The notes below the pieces were generated by a model. It was not told where the DNA came from and did no database searches. It worked only from the letters and a program-made list of their open reading frames with translations. From Williamsia herbipolensis (lineage in GTDB: Bacteria; Actinomycetota; Actinomycetes; Mycobacteriales; Mycobacteriaceae), in the NCBI RefSeq assembly GCF_000964005.1, contig NZ_JXYP01000005.1, positions 1-64,000 on the forward strand: a stretch of DNA of 64,000 bases, read 5' to 3'. Each line of letters starts with the position of its first letter. Within the stretch, counting starts at the first letter, position 1. Positions 35,319-43,619 of the stretch are shown here, piece after piece. Position numbers and translations under genes: made by a program.

Positions 35319-36278
35319 ATGACACACCCCCGTTCGGTTCCCCCCGAGACGACCACGACCTGGCAGGTGTGGGGACTCGAGGCCTCGCTGGTCGTCACCG
35401 ACCCCGATCGTCTCGTGGAGGCGCGCGCCGTCGTCGATTCCGTTCTCGCCGATGTCGACGCCGCCTGCAGTCGCTTCCGTCCCGACGCCGAGCTGTACGG
35501 ACGGTCGATCCGGCGTGGGCGCCCCACGCGGATCACCCCGGTCCTGGCGACCCTCGTCGACGCCGCGCTCGACGCCGCCCGTGCCTCCGGCGGCGCCGTC
35601 GACCCCACCATCGGTCGACGACTCGTCGCACTGGGATACGACCGCGACTTCGCCGATGTCGTCGCCGACCGCGCGAGTGGCCTGACCGCGGGACCCAGCG
35701 TCGCCGTGCACGAGGCCGATCACACGATGATCCGTCGCCACGCGGACGTTCTCACCGTCCCCGAGGGCGTGCTCCTCGATCTCGGGGCGACCGCCAAGGC
35801 GGTGGCCGCGGACCTCGCCGCCGAGGTCATCGCCGACGAGATCGGTTGCGGCGCCATGGTGAACCTCGGAGGCGACATCAGCGCTCGCGGGGACGCCCCC
35901 TCCGGCGGCTGGCAGATCCTGGTCCAGGACGCCCCAGTCGATGGCCGGCCCGAACCCGCGGCACAGATCGGACTCGTCGGTGACTGCGCGGTGGCCACCT
36001 CCAGCACGCTGCGCCGACAGTGGACCCACAAGGGCCGCAGCGTGCACCACATCATCGATCCCCGTACGGGTGAGCCGGCCGCACGGCATTGGCGCACCGT
36101 GACCGTGGTCGCCCGCCGGTGCGTCGACGCCAACACGCTGACCACCGGCGCCATCGTGAAAGGCGCTGCGGGACAACACTGGATCGAGTCCACCGGGCTG
36201 CCCGCCCGCCTGGTCGCGGCCGACGGGACCGTCGTCGGGCTGGGCGGCTGGCCGCAGGATGCGGAGATGGCGGCGTGA
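35319..36278 (+). CDS. apbE: FAD:protein FMN transferase (ApbE family)
   Basis: A 319-residue ApbE-type enzyme, which links FMN to Ser/Thr of exported redox proteins. Core motifs are present: GGAVDPTIGRRLVALGYDRD near 88, VLLDLGATAKAVAADL near 150, MVNLGGDISARGD near 180, and HHIIDPRTGEPA near 250. No signal peptide or lipobox is seen, so it may act before export. It follows the small secreted protein and overlaps the haem-protein gene by 4 bases. No FMN_bind-domain target is coded nearby. Confidence 0.92.
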   Translation: MTHPRSVPPETTTTWQVWGLEASLVVTDPDRLVEARAVVDSVLADVDAACSRFRPDAELYGRSIRRGRPTRITPVLATLVDAALDAARASGGAVDPTIGRRLVALGYDRDFADVVADRASGLTAGPSVAVHEADHTMIRRHADVLTVPEGVLLDLGATAKAVAADLAAEVIADEIGCGAMVNLGGDISARGDAPSGGWQILVQDAPVDGRPEPAAQIGLVGDCAVATSSTLRRQWTHKGRSVHHIIDPRTGEPAARHWRTVTVVARRCVDANTLTTGAIVKGAAGQHWIESTGLPARLVAADGTVVGLGGWPQDAEMAA

Positions 36279-36835
36279 GCGACGAGGCCCTCTGGGCGCT
36301 GGGCCGCGGCACCGGCATCACCGCTCTCATGATGCTGACGGTGTCGATGGTGCTCGGCATCGCGACACGATCGGGGCGTGGGGTCGCGGGACTGCCGCGC
36401 TTCGGTGTGGTGTCACTGCACCAGTTCGCCTCTCTCTCGGCGACATTGCTCATCGCGGTGCACGTCACGACGCTCGTCGTCGACCCGTACGCACAGCTCG
36501 ACCTCGTCGACGTGGTCGTCCCGTTCGGCGGCGGCTACGAGTGGTTCTGGGTGGGCCTGGGCACGCTGACCCTGGACCTAGTGGTCGTGCTGGTACTCAG
36601 CGCACTCCTCCGACATCGCATCGGGCAGAGAGCATTTCGAACCATCCACTGGGCCGCCTACGGACTGTGGCCCATCGCGGTCGCGCACGGGCTCGGTGCG
36701 GGCAGTGACAGCGGCGCCCCGTGGATGTGGGCCATCACCGCGTGCTGCGTCGTCGCCGTGCTCATCGCCGTCGGCATCCGACTGCACCCCCGTTTCACCG
36801 AATTCTCCCGACCACGAGAGGTGGCGACCGCATGA
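36275..36835 (+). CDS. Ferric-reductase-like membrane haem protein
   Basis: A 186-residue membrane protein with five hydrophobic helices. Histidines in LHQFASL and AVHVTTL, then in TIHWAAYG and AVAHGLG, form two pairs as expected for two b-type haems crossing the membrane. It is the stand-alone membrane part of the ferric reductase/YedZ-like family, without flavin or NAD domains. The GTG overlaps the apbE stop by 4 bases. It would carry electrons across the membrane in this operon. Confidence 0.82.
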   Translation: MSDEALWALGRGTGITALMMLTVSMVLGIATRSGRGVAGLPRFGVVSLHQFASLSATLLIAVHVTTLVVDPYAQLDLVDVVVPFGGGYEWFWVGLGTLTLDLVVVLVLSALLRHRIGQRAFRTIHWAAYGLWPIAVAHGLGAGSDSGAPWMWAITACCVVAVLIAVGIRLHPRFTEFSRPREVATA

Positions 36836-38061
36836 CCGCGATCACCGAACCCCGCCCGTCGCGGCACCGCGCCACGGCGGCCGACCATCCCGCCGACCGA
36901 CTGCTGACCGGTGCCGGCGGCGCGCTGCGGCGGCATCACGAGATCTACGGGGCGAGGGCCCGTCGCGGTCGCGACCTCATCGATCTGATCGCGGCGGCAG
37001 GGCTCACGGGTCGTGGCGGCGCGGCCTTCCCGGTCGCCCGCAAGATCGAGGCCACCGCGCAGGCGGCGCGGCGTCGCAACCGACCGATCGTCGTGGCCAA
37101 CGGCGCCGAGGGTGAGCCGCTCAGCGGCAAGGACGCCGTCCTGCTCCGGCAGTCGCCGCATCTGGTGCTCGACGGTCTCGCCGCAGTGGCCGAGGCCGTG
37201 GGCGCACAGGCCGCCCACCTCTGCGTGCCCGCGCACCGCGTCGACGAGCTCGCCGCGCTCGTCGCCGAGCGCGCCGCGTCGGGATGGGATCGCACCCCCG
37301 TGACGGTGACCGCGACCGCGGGGCGCTTCGTCGACGGCGAGACCACCGCCATCGTCGACCTGCTCTCCGGTGGGCCGGGTCTCCCCCGCAACCGGATGGT
37401 CCCGAGCGCGGTGCGCGGAGTCGGCGGCCGACCGACGCTGGTGCAGAACGTCGAGACCCTCGCCCACGTCGCGCTCATCGCCCGCAACGGCGCCGCGTGG
37501 TTCCGGGGCCGCGGCACCGCCGCCGAACCCGGGACCGCACTGGTCACCCTGTCCGGCCGGGCCGGCCTCGACGGCGTCGTCGAGACCGACCTCGGGACCC
37601 CGCTGGCGGTGATGCTCCGACGCATCTCGGTCGACCCGACCGATCTCCGCGCGGTCCTCGTCGGGGGCTTCCACGGCACGTGGGTCGACGGACGAGCGGT
37701 CCCGAGGCTGGCCCTGTCGGCACGGTCGCTGTCGGAGGTCGGGGCGAGTCCCGGTGCCGGCGTGTTCTCGTACCTGATGCGCGGCGAGCGCGGTCTGCCC
37801 GTCGTCGCCGAGATCGTCGGCCACCTCGCGCGGGAGAGTGCGGGGCAGTGCGGTCCGTGCCGGTTCGGGATGCCCGCGCTGGCCGAGGCGATGGCGGCCG
37901 TGGCCGCCGGTGCGGGAGCCCAGGCCGCACACCGTGCGGTCACCCTCGCCGACACCATCGACGGACGCGGCGCGTGCAGCCATCCCGACGGCACCGCCCA
38001 CATGGTGCGCTCGGCGCTCGCGGTGTTCGCCGACGAGGTCGCGGCGGGACAGCTCCGATGA
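36832..38061 (+). CDS. NuoF-like NADH-binding flavoprotein with SLBB domain
   Basis: A 409-residue protein like complex I subunit NuoF. The N-terminal FMN/NADH domain shows LTGRGGAAFPVARKIEA and ANGAEGEPLSGKDA (near residues 60-100). An SLBB-type middle and an iron-sulfur region follow. In that region the usual CxxCxxC reads AGQCGPC: Cys340, Cys343 and later Cys382 remain, but the first ligand is Ala. That may leave a three-Cys cluster. It probably feeds electrons from NAD(P)H to the ferredoxin and haem protein. ATGA overlap with the previous gene. Confidence 0.88.
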   Translation: MTAITEPRPSRHRATAADHPADRLLTGAGGALRRHHEIYGARARRGRDLIDLIAAAGLTGRGGAAFPVARKIEATAQAARRRNRPIVVANGAEGEPLSGKDAVLLRQSPHLVLDGLAAVAEAVGAQAAHLCVPAHRVDELAALVAERAASGWDRTPVTVTATAGRFVDGETTAIVDLLSGGPGLPRNRMVPSAVRGVGGRPTLVQNVETLAHVALIARNGAAWFRGRGTAAEPGTALVTLSGRAGLDGVVETDLGTPLAVMLRRISVDPTDLRAVLVGGFHGTWVDGRAVPRLALSARSLSEVGASPGAGVFSYLMRGERGLPVVAEIVGHLARESAGQCGPCRFGMPALAEAMAAVAAGAGAQAAHRAVTLADTIDGRGACSHPDGTAHMVRSALAVFADEVAAGQLR

Positions 38062-38306
38062 CCGCGCTCCACATCGACTGGACCGCCTGCGACGGCCGCG
38101 GCCTGTGCGCCGAACTGGTGCCCGAGGTGTTCGACCGCGACGAATGGGGATACCCGGTGAGCCGCGACGGCCGACGCCGACCCGAGGTGCCGCACGACGC
38201 CACCGGCCGGGCACGGCGGGCGGTCCGTGCCTGCCCGCGACTGGCGTTGACGCTGGTCGAGACCGAGCCCCGAGCCGATGCCGAGGCAACCCCGCCGGGT
38301 CACTGA
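38058..38306 (+). CDS. Small ferredoxin
   Basis: An 82-residue ferredoxin with Cys11 and Cys17 (CDGRGLC) and a third in RACPRLAL (near 59). The fourth Cys of a [4Fe-4S] cluster is missing, so a [3Fe-4S] cluster is likely, as in actinobacterial P450 ferredoxins. The ATG overlaps the NuoF-like stop by 4 bases. It closes the redox operon and would pass electrons from the flavoprotein. Confidence 0.88.
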   Translation: MTALHIDWTACDGRGLCAELVPEVFDRDEWGYPVSRDGRRRPEVPHDATGRARRAVRACPRLALTLVETEPRADAEATPPGH

Positions 38307-38366
38307 TCTGCATCGACACGGCCCAGGGGGCTGCGGACGGCGCCCGAGGTCGGCACAATGATCCCC

Positions 38367-39305
38367 ATGCGCTCGATCTGGAAAGGCGATCTGAGCTTTG
38401 GCCTGGTCAACGTGCCGGTCAAGGTGTACTCCGCCACGGAGTCTCACGACCGCACCTCGCACCAGGTCGACGCGAAGGACGGCACCCGCATCCGCTACCG
38501 CAAGGTGCGCGAGGGCACCGACACCGAGGTCGAGTTCTCCGACATCGCCAACGCGTACGAGAGCGACAGCGGCGAGACGGTGATCCTCACCAAGTCCGAC
38601 CTCGCCGAGCTGCCGGTGCAGAAGAGCCCCGAGATATCGATCACCGGGTTCGTGCCACGAGAGCAGATCGACCCGATCTACTACGACAAGCCCTACTACC
38701 TCGAACCGGCGTCGAAGTCGCCGAAGGCCTACGTGCTGCTGCGTCAGGCGCTCGCCGACAGCGACCGCGTGGCCGTCGTGACGTTCACGCTGCGCAACCG
38801 GACCCGGCTCGCGGCCCTGCGTGTGGTCGACAACGTGATGACCCTCCAGACCCTGCTGTGGCCCGACGAGGTCCGCAAGGCCGAGTTCCCCGCGCTCGAG
38901 GACGAGCCGACCATCCGGCCGCAGGAACTCGAGATGGCGCAGTCGTTGATCGACACCATGGCAGGCGATTTCGACCCGTCGGAGTACGAGGACACCTACC
39001 AGCTCGAGCTGAGCAAGCTGATCGAGGCGAAAGCCGAGGGGACCGAGGCGTTCCCGACCGCCGAGACCGACGACTCGGGCGACGACGACTCCGAGGTGGC
39101 CGACCTGCTCGCCGCACTACGCGCATCGGTGAAGAACCGCGGCGGCCCGGACACATCGGCATCGGACGACTCGGGTTCCGACGAGGAGAAGACCCCCGCG
39201 AAGAAGGCGCCGGCCGCGAAGGCCGCGCCCCGCAAGACCGCCGCGAAGAAGGCACCTGCCAAGAAGGCGCCCGCGAAGAAGGCCGCGGCGAAGAAGTCGG
39301 CCTGA
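38367..39305 (+). CDS. ku: Non-homologous end joining protein Ku
   Basis: A 312-residue bacterial Ku. It starts MRSIWKGDLSFGLVNVPVKV, the family signature, and carries the Ku core to about 250. The tail after 280 has Lys-rich repeats (APAKKAPAKKAAAKK), as in mycobacterial Ku with extended DNA-binding tails. It binds DNA ends as a dimer and recruits LigD, which lies 13 kb away. ATGs at 38358 and 38367 both lack ribosome sites; the second gives the canonical start. Confidence 0.95.
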   Translation: MRSIWKGDLSFGLVNVPVKVYSATESHDRTSHQVDAKDGTRIRYRKVREGTDTEVEFSDIANAYESDSGETVILTKSDLAELPVQKSPEISITGFVPREQIDPIYYDKPYYLEPASKSPKAYVLLRQALADSDRVAVVTFTLRNRTRLAALRVVDNVMTLQTLLWPDEVRKAEFPALEDEPTIRPQELEMAQSLIDTMAGDFDPSEYEDTYQLELSKLIEAKAEGTEAFPTAETDDSGDDDSEVADLLAALRASVKNRGGPDTSASDDSGSDEEKTPAKKAPAAKAAPRKTAAKKAPAKKAPAKKAAAKKSA

Positions 39306-39330
39306 GCCCAGCGCCGTTCTCCGCGCACGG

Positions 39331-39371
39331 AGTCGGCACGGTTTCCCGCGGGGCGGGACACTCTGCCGACT
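39331..39371. terminator. Nested hairpin between ku and the SDR gene
   Basis: AGTCGGCA (39331-39338) pairs with TGCCGACT (39364-39371), and TCCCGC (39344-39349) with GCGGGA (39353-39358) inside. It lies 25 bases after ku and touches the leftward stop. Confidence 0.7.
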
Positions 39372-40203
39372 ATGGGTGGCCCGGGCCCCGATAGACCTGA
39401 GCCACCTTGCGGCGGCCCACCAGCTTGCCGGCGGCAGGGAGCAGTCGCTGGCCGGTGGAGACCAGTGCGGGCACGCGTCCCGGGATGACCTGGTCGCGTC
39501 CGGAGTCCAACGCCGCCAACGTCTCCCGCGCGATCGTCTCCACCGGTACCTTCGGGATCGTCAACGTGTGGGCGCGGTTCTCGGGGGTGCGGGTGGCATC
39601 GAGTGCCTCCACGAGCGGGGAGTCGAACTCGCCGGGGCAGATCAGGTGCACCCCGATGCCCTGCGGTTCCATCTCGAAACGCAGTGCGTTCGTGAAACCG
39701 ACGAGGGCGTGTTTGGCCGCGCAGTACGGGGTGTAGCCGAAGACGCCGGTGAGTCCGGCGAGGGAGGCGATGTTGACGATCCGCCCACCGGGATGCGGAA
39801 GATGCGGCAGCACAGCACGAATGGCGTTCACGGTGCCGAAGAAGTTGATGTCCATGACGTCGGTGAAGGCCGCGGCGGGCAGCGTCTCGAAGTAGCCCTC
39901 GCGCATGATGCCCGCCGAGTTGATCAGCACGTCGATCGGATGGTCGGCGGCGAGTCCGGCGAACGCATCCACGAGCGCATCGGGGTCGGAGACGTCGACC
40001 GACAGCGTGCGTACCGCCGCGTCGGCGACCTGTGCGCGCAACGCTTGTGCCGCCGTGGCGAGCTTCGCCTCGTCGCGGGCGAGCAGCGTGACCCCGACAC
40101 CGCGTCCGACCAACTGGCGACTGATCTCCAGTCCCAGCCCCGACGAGCCGCCGGTCACCACCGCATGGCGGCCCGCGCGGACCCAGGGACCCACGCCGCT
40201 CAT
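39370..40203 (-). CDS. Short-chain dehydrogenase/reductase
   Basis: A 277-residue SDR. Cofactor motif TGGSSGLGLEISR near residue 18, NSAG near 92, catalytic Ser in NIASLAG and YxxxK in YTPYCAAKHAL near 160. A Lys/Arg residue after the second strand (LLARDEAKL) suggests NADP. It overlaps the ChoD-like gene by 4 bases, so the two are coupled. Possibly a hydroxysteroid or fatty alcohol dehydrogenase, judging by neighbours. Confidence 0.9.
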   Translation of the reverse strand: MSGVGPWVRAGRHAVVTGGSSGLGLEISRQLVGRGVGVTLLARDEAKLATAAQALRAQVADAAVRTLSVDVSDPDALVDAFAGLAADHPIDVLINSAGIMREGYFETLPAAAFTDVMDINFFGTVNAIRAVLPHLPHPGGRIVNIASLAGLTGVFGYTPYCAAKHALVGFTNALRFEMEPQGIGVHLICPGEFDSPLVEALDATRTPENRAHTLTIPKVPVETIARETLAALDSGRDQVIPGRVPALVSTGQRLLPAAGKLVGRRKVAQVYRGPGHP

Positions 40204-41798
40204 CGCGCGGTCACCGTGGTCGGGTTCTTCTGCGGCACATGCGACATCGCCTCCTCGGCCATCGCGGTGATGGTGAGGCTGGGATTGACCCCGGCGTTCG
40301 CGGCGACGGTCGAACCGTCGGTGATGAGCAGGTTCTCGTAGCCGAAGGCGCGGCGATACCGATCCACGACACCGTGCGCGGGTGAGTCGGCGATGACCGC
40401 GCCGCCGAGGATGTGCGCGGTGGTCGGGCGGGCGAGCAGCGATTCGGTCACCGCGGTGGAACCGTAACCGCCCCCGCCGATGTGGCGGACCGCCGACTCG
40501 GCGATCGTCCGCGCGATCGGGAGGTCGCCGAGGGGCGCGTCGCCGTCGCCGACCGCGGTGTTGATGCGGCTGAACCGGTTCCGGCGTCGCAGACGGAGCG
40601 CGGTGTCGGTGCTCTGCATGATGGTGAACACCACCGACCGCCTCGACCACCCCGACAGTCGCGTGGGGCTCAGCCAGCGCAGCGGGCGCGCGAGCATCGC
40701 GAGGACGAACTGTCCCACCCGAAGACGACCGCCGGTGAGCGGACCGAACGTGAGGCCCATGGCGTCGCCGCCGAGTCCGTAGGTGTTGTTGGTGAAGTGC
40801 GTGTGTTCGTCGGGATGGATGCTCGTGGTGATGGCGATGTCGCTGCGCAGGTCGGCCTCCGGGTCGTTCGACGTCACCGCGACGATGGCCTCGCTGTTGG
40901 TGCGGACGAGGTGGCCGAGCCGGTCGCTCAGTCGGGGCAGGCTGCCGCGGTCGCGCAGTGTGCGCAGCAGCAGGTTGGTGCCCAGCGCGCCGCCGGCCAC
41001 GACGACGCCATGCGTGCGGATCGTCTGCCGGTCGCGACGCAGGATGCCGCCCGATCGGACCGTGGTGACCTCGTAGCCGTCGGAACCGTCGGCGGCGCCG
41101 ATCGGACGGATGTCGACGACGGTCCGCTCGGCCTCCACCCGGGTCCCGAGGCGTTCGGCCAGGTGGAGGTAATTCTTCACCAGGGTGTTCTTCGCGTTGT
41201 GGCGGCATCCCAGCATGCACTGACCGCACCGGATACAGCCCGCACGGTCGGGGCCGGCGCCGTCGAAGTAGGGGTCGGGGACCCGCTTCCCGGGTTCGCC
41301 GAGGAACACCCCCACCTCCGTGGTGTGGATCCGGTCGCTCGCGCCGAGGTCGGCGGCGATGTCGCGCATCAGGTCCTCGCTGGGTCCCTCGCCGACGAAC
41401 GTGGTGACGCCGAGCATCGTCTGGGCGGTCGCGAAGTGGGGTGCGAGTTCGCTGCGCCAGTCGGCGAGATCGGCCCACTGGGGGTGACGGTAGAAATCGT
41501 CGGAGTGCGGGACGTAGAGGGTGTTGCCGTAGACCAGCGACCCGCCGCCGACTCCTACCCCGCTGATGACGGTGACGTGGGAGAACGGGGTCATGGCCAT
41601 GATGCCGCGCAGCCCCGCGAACGGTGCCCACAGCAGTTTGCCGACCTGCCAGGCGCTCGAGGCGAAATCGGTGTCGGCGAAGCGACGGCCCTTCTCGAGC
41701 ACGGTGACGTCGTAGCCCTTCTCGGCCAGCCGCAGGGCGGCGACGCTGCCGCCGAAGCCGGACCCGATGACGACCCAGTCGTGGTCGATCTCCGCCAT
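40200..41798 (-). CDS. GMC oxidoreductase, ChoD (cholesterol oxidase)-like
   Basis: A 532-residue FAD enzyme of the GMC family. FAD motif VIGSGFGGSVAALRLAEKG at the start, GVGVGGGSLVYGN near 85, and the C-terminal NAGVNPSLTITAMAEE. A cysteine cluster CIRCGQCMLGCRHNAKNT lies near residue 190. This cluster is shared with M. tuberculosis ChoD (Rv3409c). The ATG at 41798 has GAAGGG 8 bases upstream. It lies in a group with an SDR and TetR gene. Sterol oxidation is plausible but not proven from sequence. Confidence 0.88.
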   Translation of the reverse strand: MAEIDHDWVVIGSGFGGSVAALRLAEKGYDVTVLEKGRRFADTDFASSAWQVGKLLWAPFAGLRGIMAMTPFSHVTVISGVGVGGGSLVYGNTLYVPHSDDFYRHPQWADLADWRSELAPHFATAQTMLGVTTFVGEGPSEDLMRDIAADLGASDRIHTTEVGVFLGEPGKRVPDPYFDGAGPDRAGCIRCGQCMLGCRHNAKNTLVKNYLHLAERLGTRVEAERTVVDIRPIGAADGSDGYEVTTVRSGGILRRDRQTIRTHGVVVAGGALGTNLLLRTLRDRGSLPRLSDRLGHLVRTNSEAIVAVTSNDPEADLRSDIAITTSIHPDEHTHFTNNTYGLGGDAMGLTFGPLTGGRLRVGQFVLAMLARPLRWLSPTRLSGWSRRSVVFTIMQSTDTALRLRRRNRFSRINTAVGDGDAPLGDLPIARTIAESAVRHIGGGGYGSTAVTESLLARPTTAHILGGAVIADSPAHGVVDRYRRAFGYENLLITDGSTVAANAGVNPSLTITAMAEEAMSHVPQKNPTTVTAR

Positions 41799-41873
41799 GG
41801 CGCGCACCCTTCATCCGATGACAAGCGTCATCAGATTAACGCATGGGCGCCTCCGACACGGTGAGATGGTCGA

Positions 41874-42509
41874 TCAGTGATCCGACTCCGCGATGGCCAC
41901 CAGGAACCGCGTCGACGCCGCGACCAGCACCCGCCGGTCGGTCGTGTACCCGTCGATCAGCCAGGCGGTGCCCGTCTGTCGGATGCCGCCGACAGCCGCC
42001 GTCGCGAGGACGCGGCGCTCGGCCTCGTCGACGGGAGCCTGCTGATCCGCCCGCATCTGCGACAGCAGCAGGTCGCCGAACCGGTTGAGGGTGTCGAGAT
42101 AGAGCCGGTCGACCCGAGGGCTCACCCCGAGGACCTCGAGCCACACCACGCGCGCGAGCAACGGGTTCTCGGTCACGCCGAAGAACGCGTCGAGCCCGCG
42201 ACTGGCCCGGACCACGGTCGTGGCATCCGGTGGCAGGGCGGCGAGTTCGTCGACGACGGCGGCCATCATCCGATCGACGCATTCGGCGTACACCGCGAGG
42301 AGCAGGTCCTCGAGACCCGGGAACTGCTCGTAGAAATAGCGATCGGCGACGCGGGCCTCGCGGCACAGACCCCGTACGGTCGCCGCGCGGAAACCCACCG
42401 AACCGAAGATCGACAGGCCCGCGTCGAGCAGTTGTCGCCGCCGACGTTCGTCCCGCGCCACCGGGCTCTCGCCCCCGTAGCTGCGGCCCCCCTCCCGAGC
42501 GATGGTCAC
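41874..42509 (-). CDS. TetR family transcriptional regulator
   Basis: A 211-residue regulator. The helix-turn-helix region is clear (QLLDAGLSIFGSVGFRAATV, RGLCREARVADRYFYEQFPG). The C-terminal domain is helical. A GTG at 42509 is chosen with AAGGGG 5 bases upstream; a GTG at 42515 overlaps the crotonase stop. It is cotranscribed with the upstream crotonase and, across 75 bases, could control the ChoD-like gene. Confidence 0.87.
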   Translation of the reverse strand: MTIAREGGRSYGGESPVARDERRRRQLLDAGLSIFGSVGFRAATVRGLCREARVADRYFYEQFPGLEDLLLAVYAECVDRMMAAVVDELAALPPDATTVVRASRGLDAFFGVTENPLLARVVWLEVLGVSPRVDRLYLDTLNRFGDLLLSQMRADQQAPVDEAERRVLATAAVGGIRQTGTAWLIDGYTTDRRVLVAASTRFLVAIAESDH

Positions 42510-42511
42510 CC

Positions 42512-43555
42512 TCACCCCTTCTTGTGATCGCCGAACGGCTCGTCTCGCTCCCGCACTGCCTGCTTGAATCCCGATGTCGCCGAACGCGTCTGGAACGCAT
42601 AGCCCTCGCGCGTATGCCGCGACACGCCGTCGAAGACGGTGCTGATCATCGCCGAGGTGGCCACCCCCTGCGACAGCAGGGCGCTGTTGAGGGCGAGCTT
42701 GACCATCATCAACTGGTTGATCGGCATCGCGGCGATGCGGGCGACGTAGTCCTCCACCACCTCGTCGAGACGATCGGCCGGTGCCGATTCCACGGCGAGA
42801 CCCCAGTCGAGCGCGGTCTTCCCGTCGATGCTGTCGCCGGTGAACAGCATCCGCTTGGCGCGCTGGTCGCCGATCCGGTGGGCCCACAGACCGGTGGACG
42901 GCACGCCCCACACCCGCACCGGCGGATAACCGATGCGGACGTCGTCGGCGGTGATGATCTGGTCGCAGTGCAGGGCGATGTCGGTGCCGCCCGCGATGCA
43001 GAACCCGTGCAGCTTCGCCACCACGGGTTTGTTCGCGTGCAGCAGGCTCGAGAAGCCTCGGCCGTTGCGGCTCATCATCGCGAAATCGACCATCGGGTCC
43101 CACTGACCGGCCGGGTTGTGGTTGGTCGCCTGCACCATCGGGTCGAGCACGGTGCCGTCGACACCCACCTCGTGCACCGACCTCCGCGACTCGTCGGCGC
43201 CCGGGTCCTGCCACCGCTCGGCGAACATGCCGAGGTCGTACCCGCCGCAGAAACCCTTGCCACGACCCGACAGCAGGATCACGTGGACGCGGGGATCGAG
43301 ATCGGCGTGTTCGACGGCCGCCGCGATGTCGCGCGGGGTGTCGGAGGTGATCGCGTTCCCGTGCGCGGGCCGGTTGAAGGTGATCCGCGCGATGCGTCCG
43401 GTCACCTCGTAGGTCAGCGTCGGGTAGTCGAGCGTGTCCGGCGGGGTGCGGTCGCCCACCGCCGACACCGGTGGGCCCGAGGTCCAGTCGTCACGCCATC
43501 CGGCGGGCCGGTCGCCGCCCTGGGTCGGGGTCGTCAGGTTCGAGTCGTCGCTCAT
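42512..43555 (-). CDS. Long crotonase (enoyl-CoA hydratase/isomerase) family protein
   Basis: A 347-residue crotonase, about 80 residues longer than usual because of a 45-residue polar start and an insertion near residue 115-150. Oxyanion-hole segments are present: GRGKGFCGGYDLG and HGFCIAGGTDIALHCD. The two catalytic Glu positions of enoyl-CoA hydratase seem replaced (YPPVRVWGVP and AKRMLFTG), so plain hydration is unlikely. It is translationally coupled to the TetR gene. Substrate unknown. Confidence 0.85.
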   Translation of the reverse strand: MSDDSNLTTPTQGGDRPAGWRDDWTSGPPVSAVGDRTPPDTLDYPTLTYEVTGRIARITFNRPAHGNAITSDTPRDIAAAVEHADLDPRVHVILLSGRGKGFCGGYDLGMFAERWQDPGADESRRSVHEVGVDGTVLDPMVQATNHNPAGQWDPMVDFAMMSRNGRGFSSLLHANKPVVAKLHGFCIAGGTDIALHCDQIITADDVRIGYPPVRVWGVPSTGLWAHRIGDQRAKRMLFTGDSIDGKTALDWGLAVESAPADRLDEVVEDYVARIAAMPINQLMMVKLALNSALLSQGVATSAMISTVFDGVSRHTREGYAFQTRSATSGFKQAVRERDEPFGDHKKG

Positions 43556-43619
43556 CGCCGCAACACTATCGGTGGCCTGACCGGCCCGGGCCCGTACCGC
43601 GCGGGTCTAGTGTCGACCC

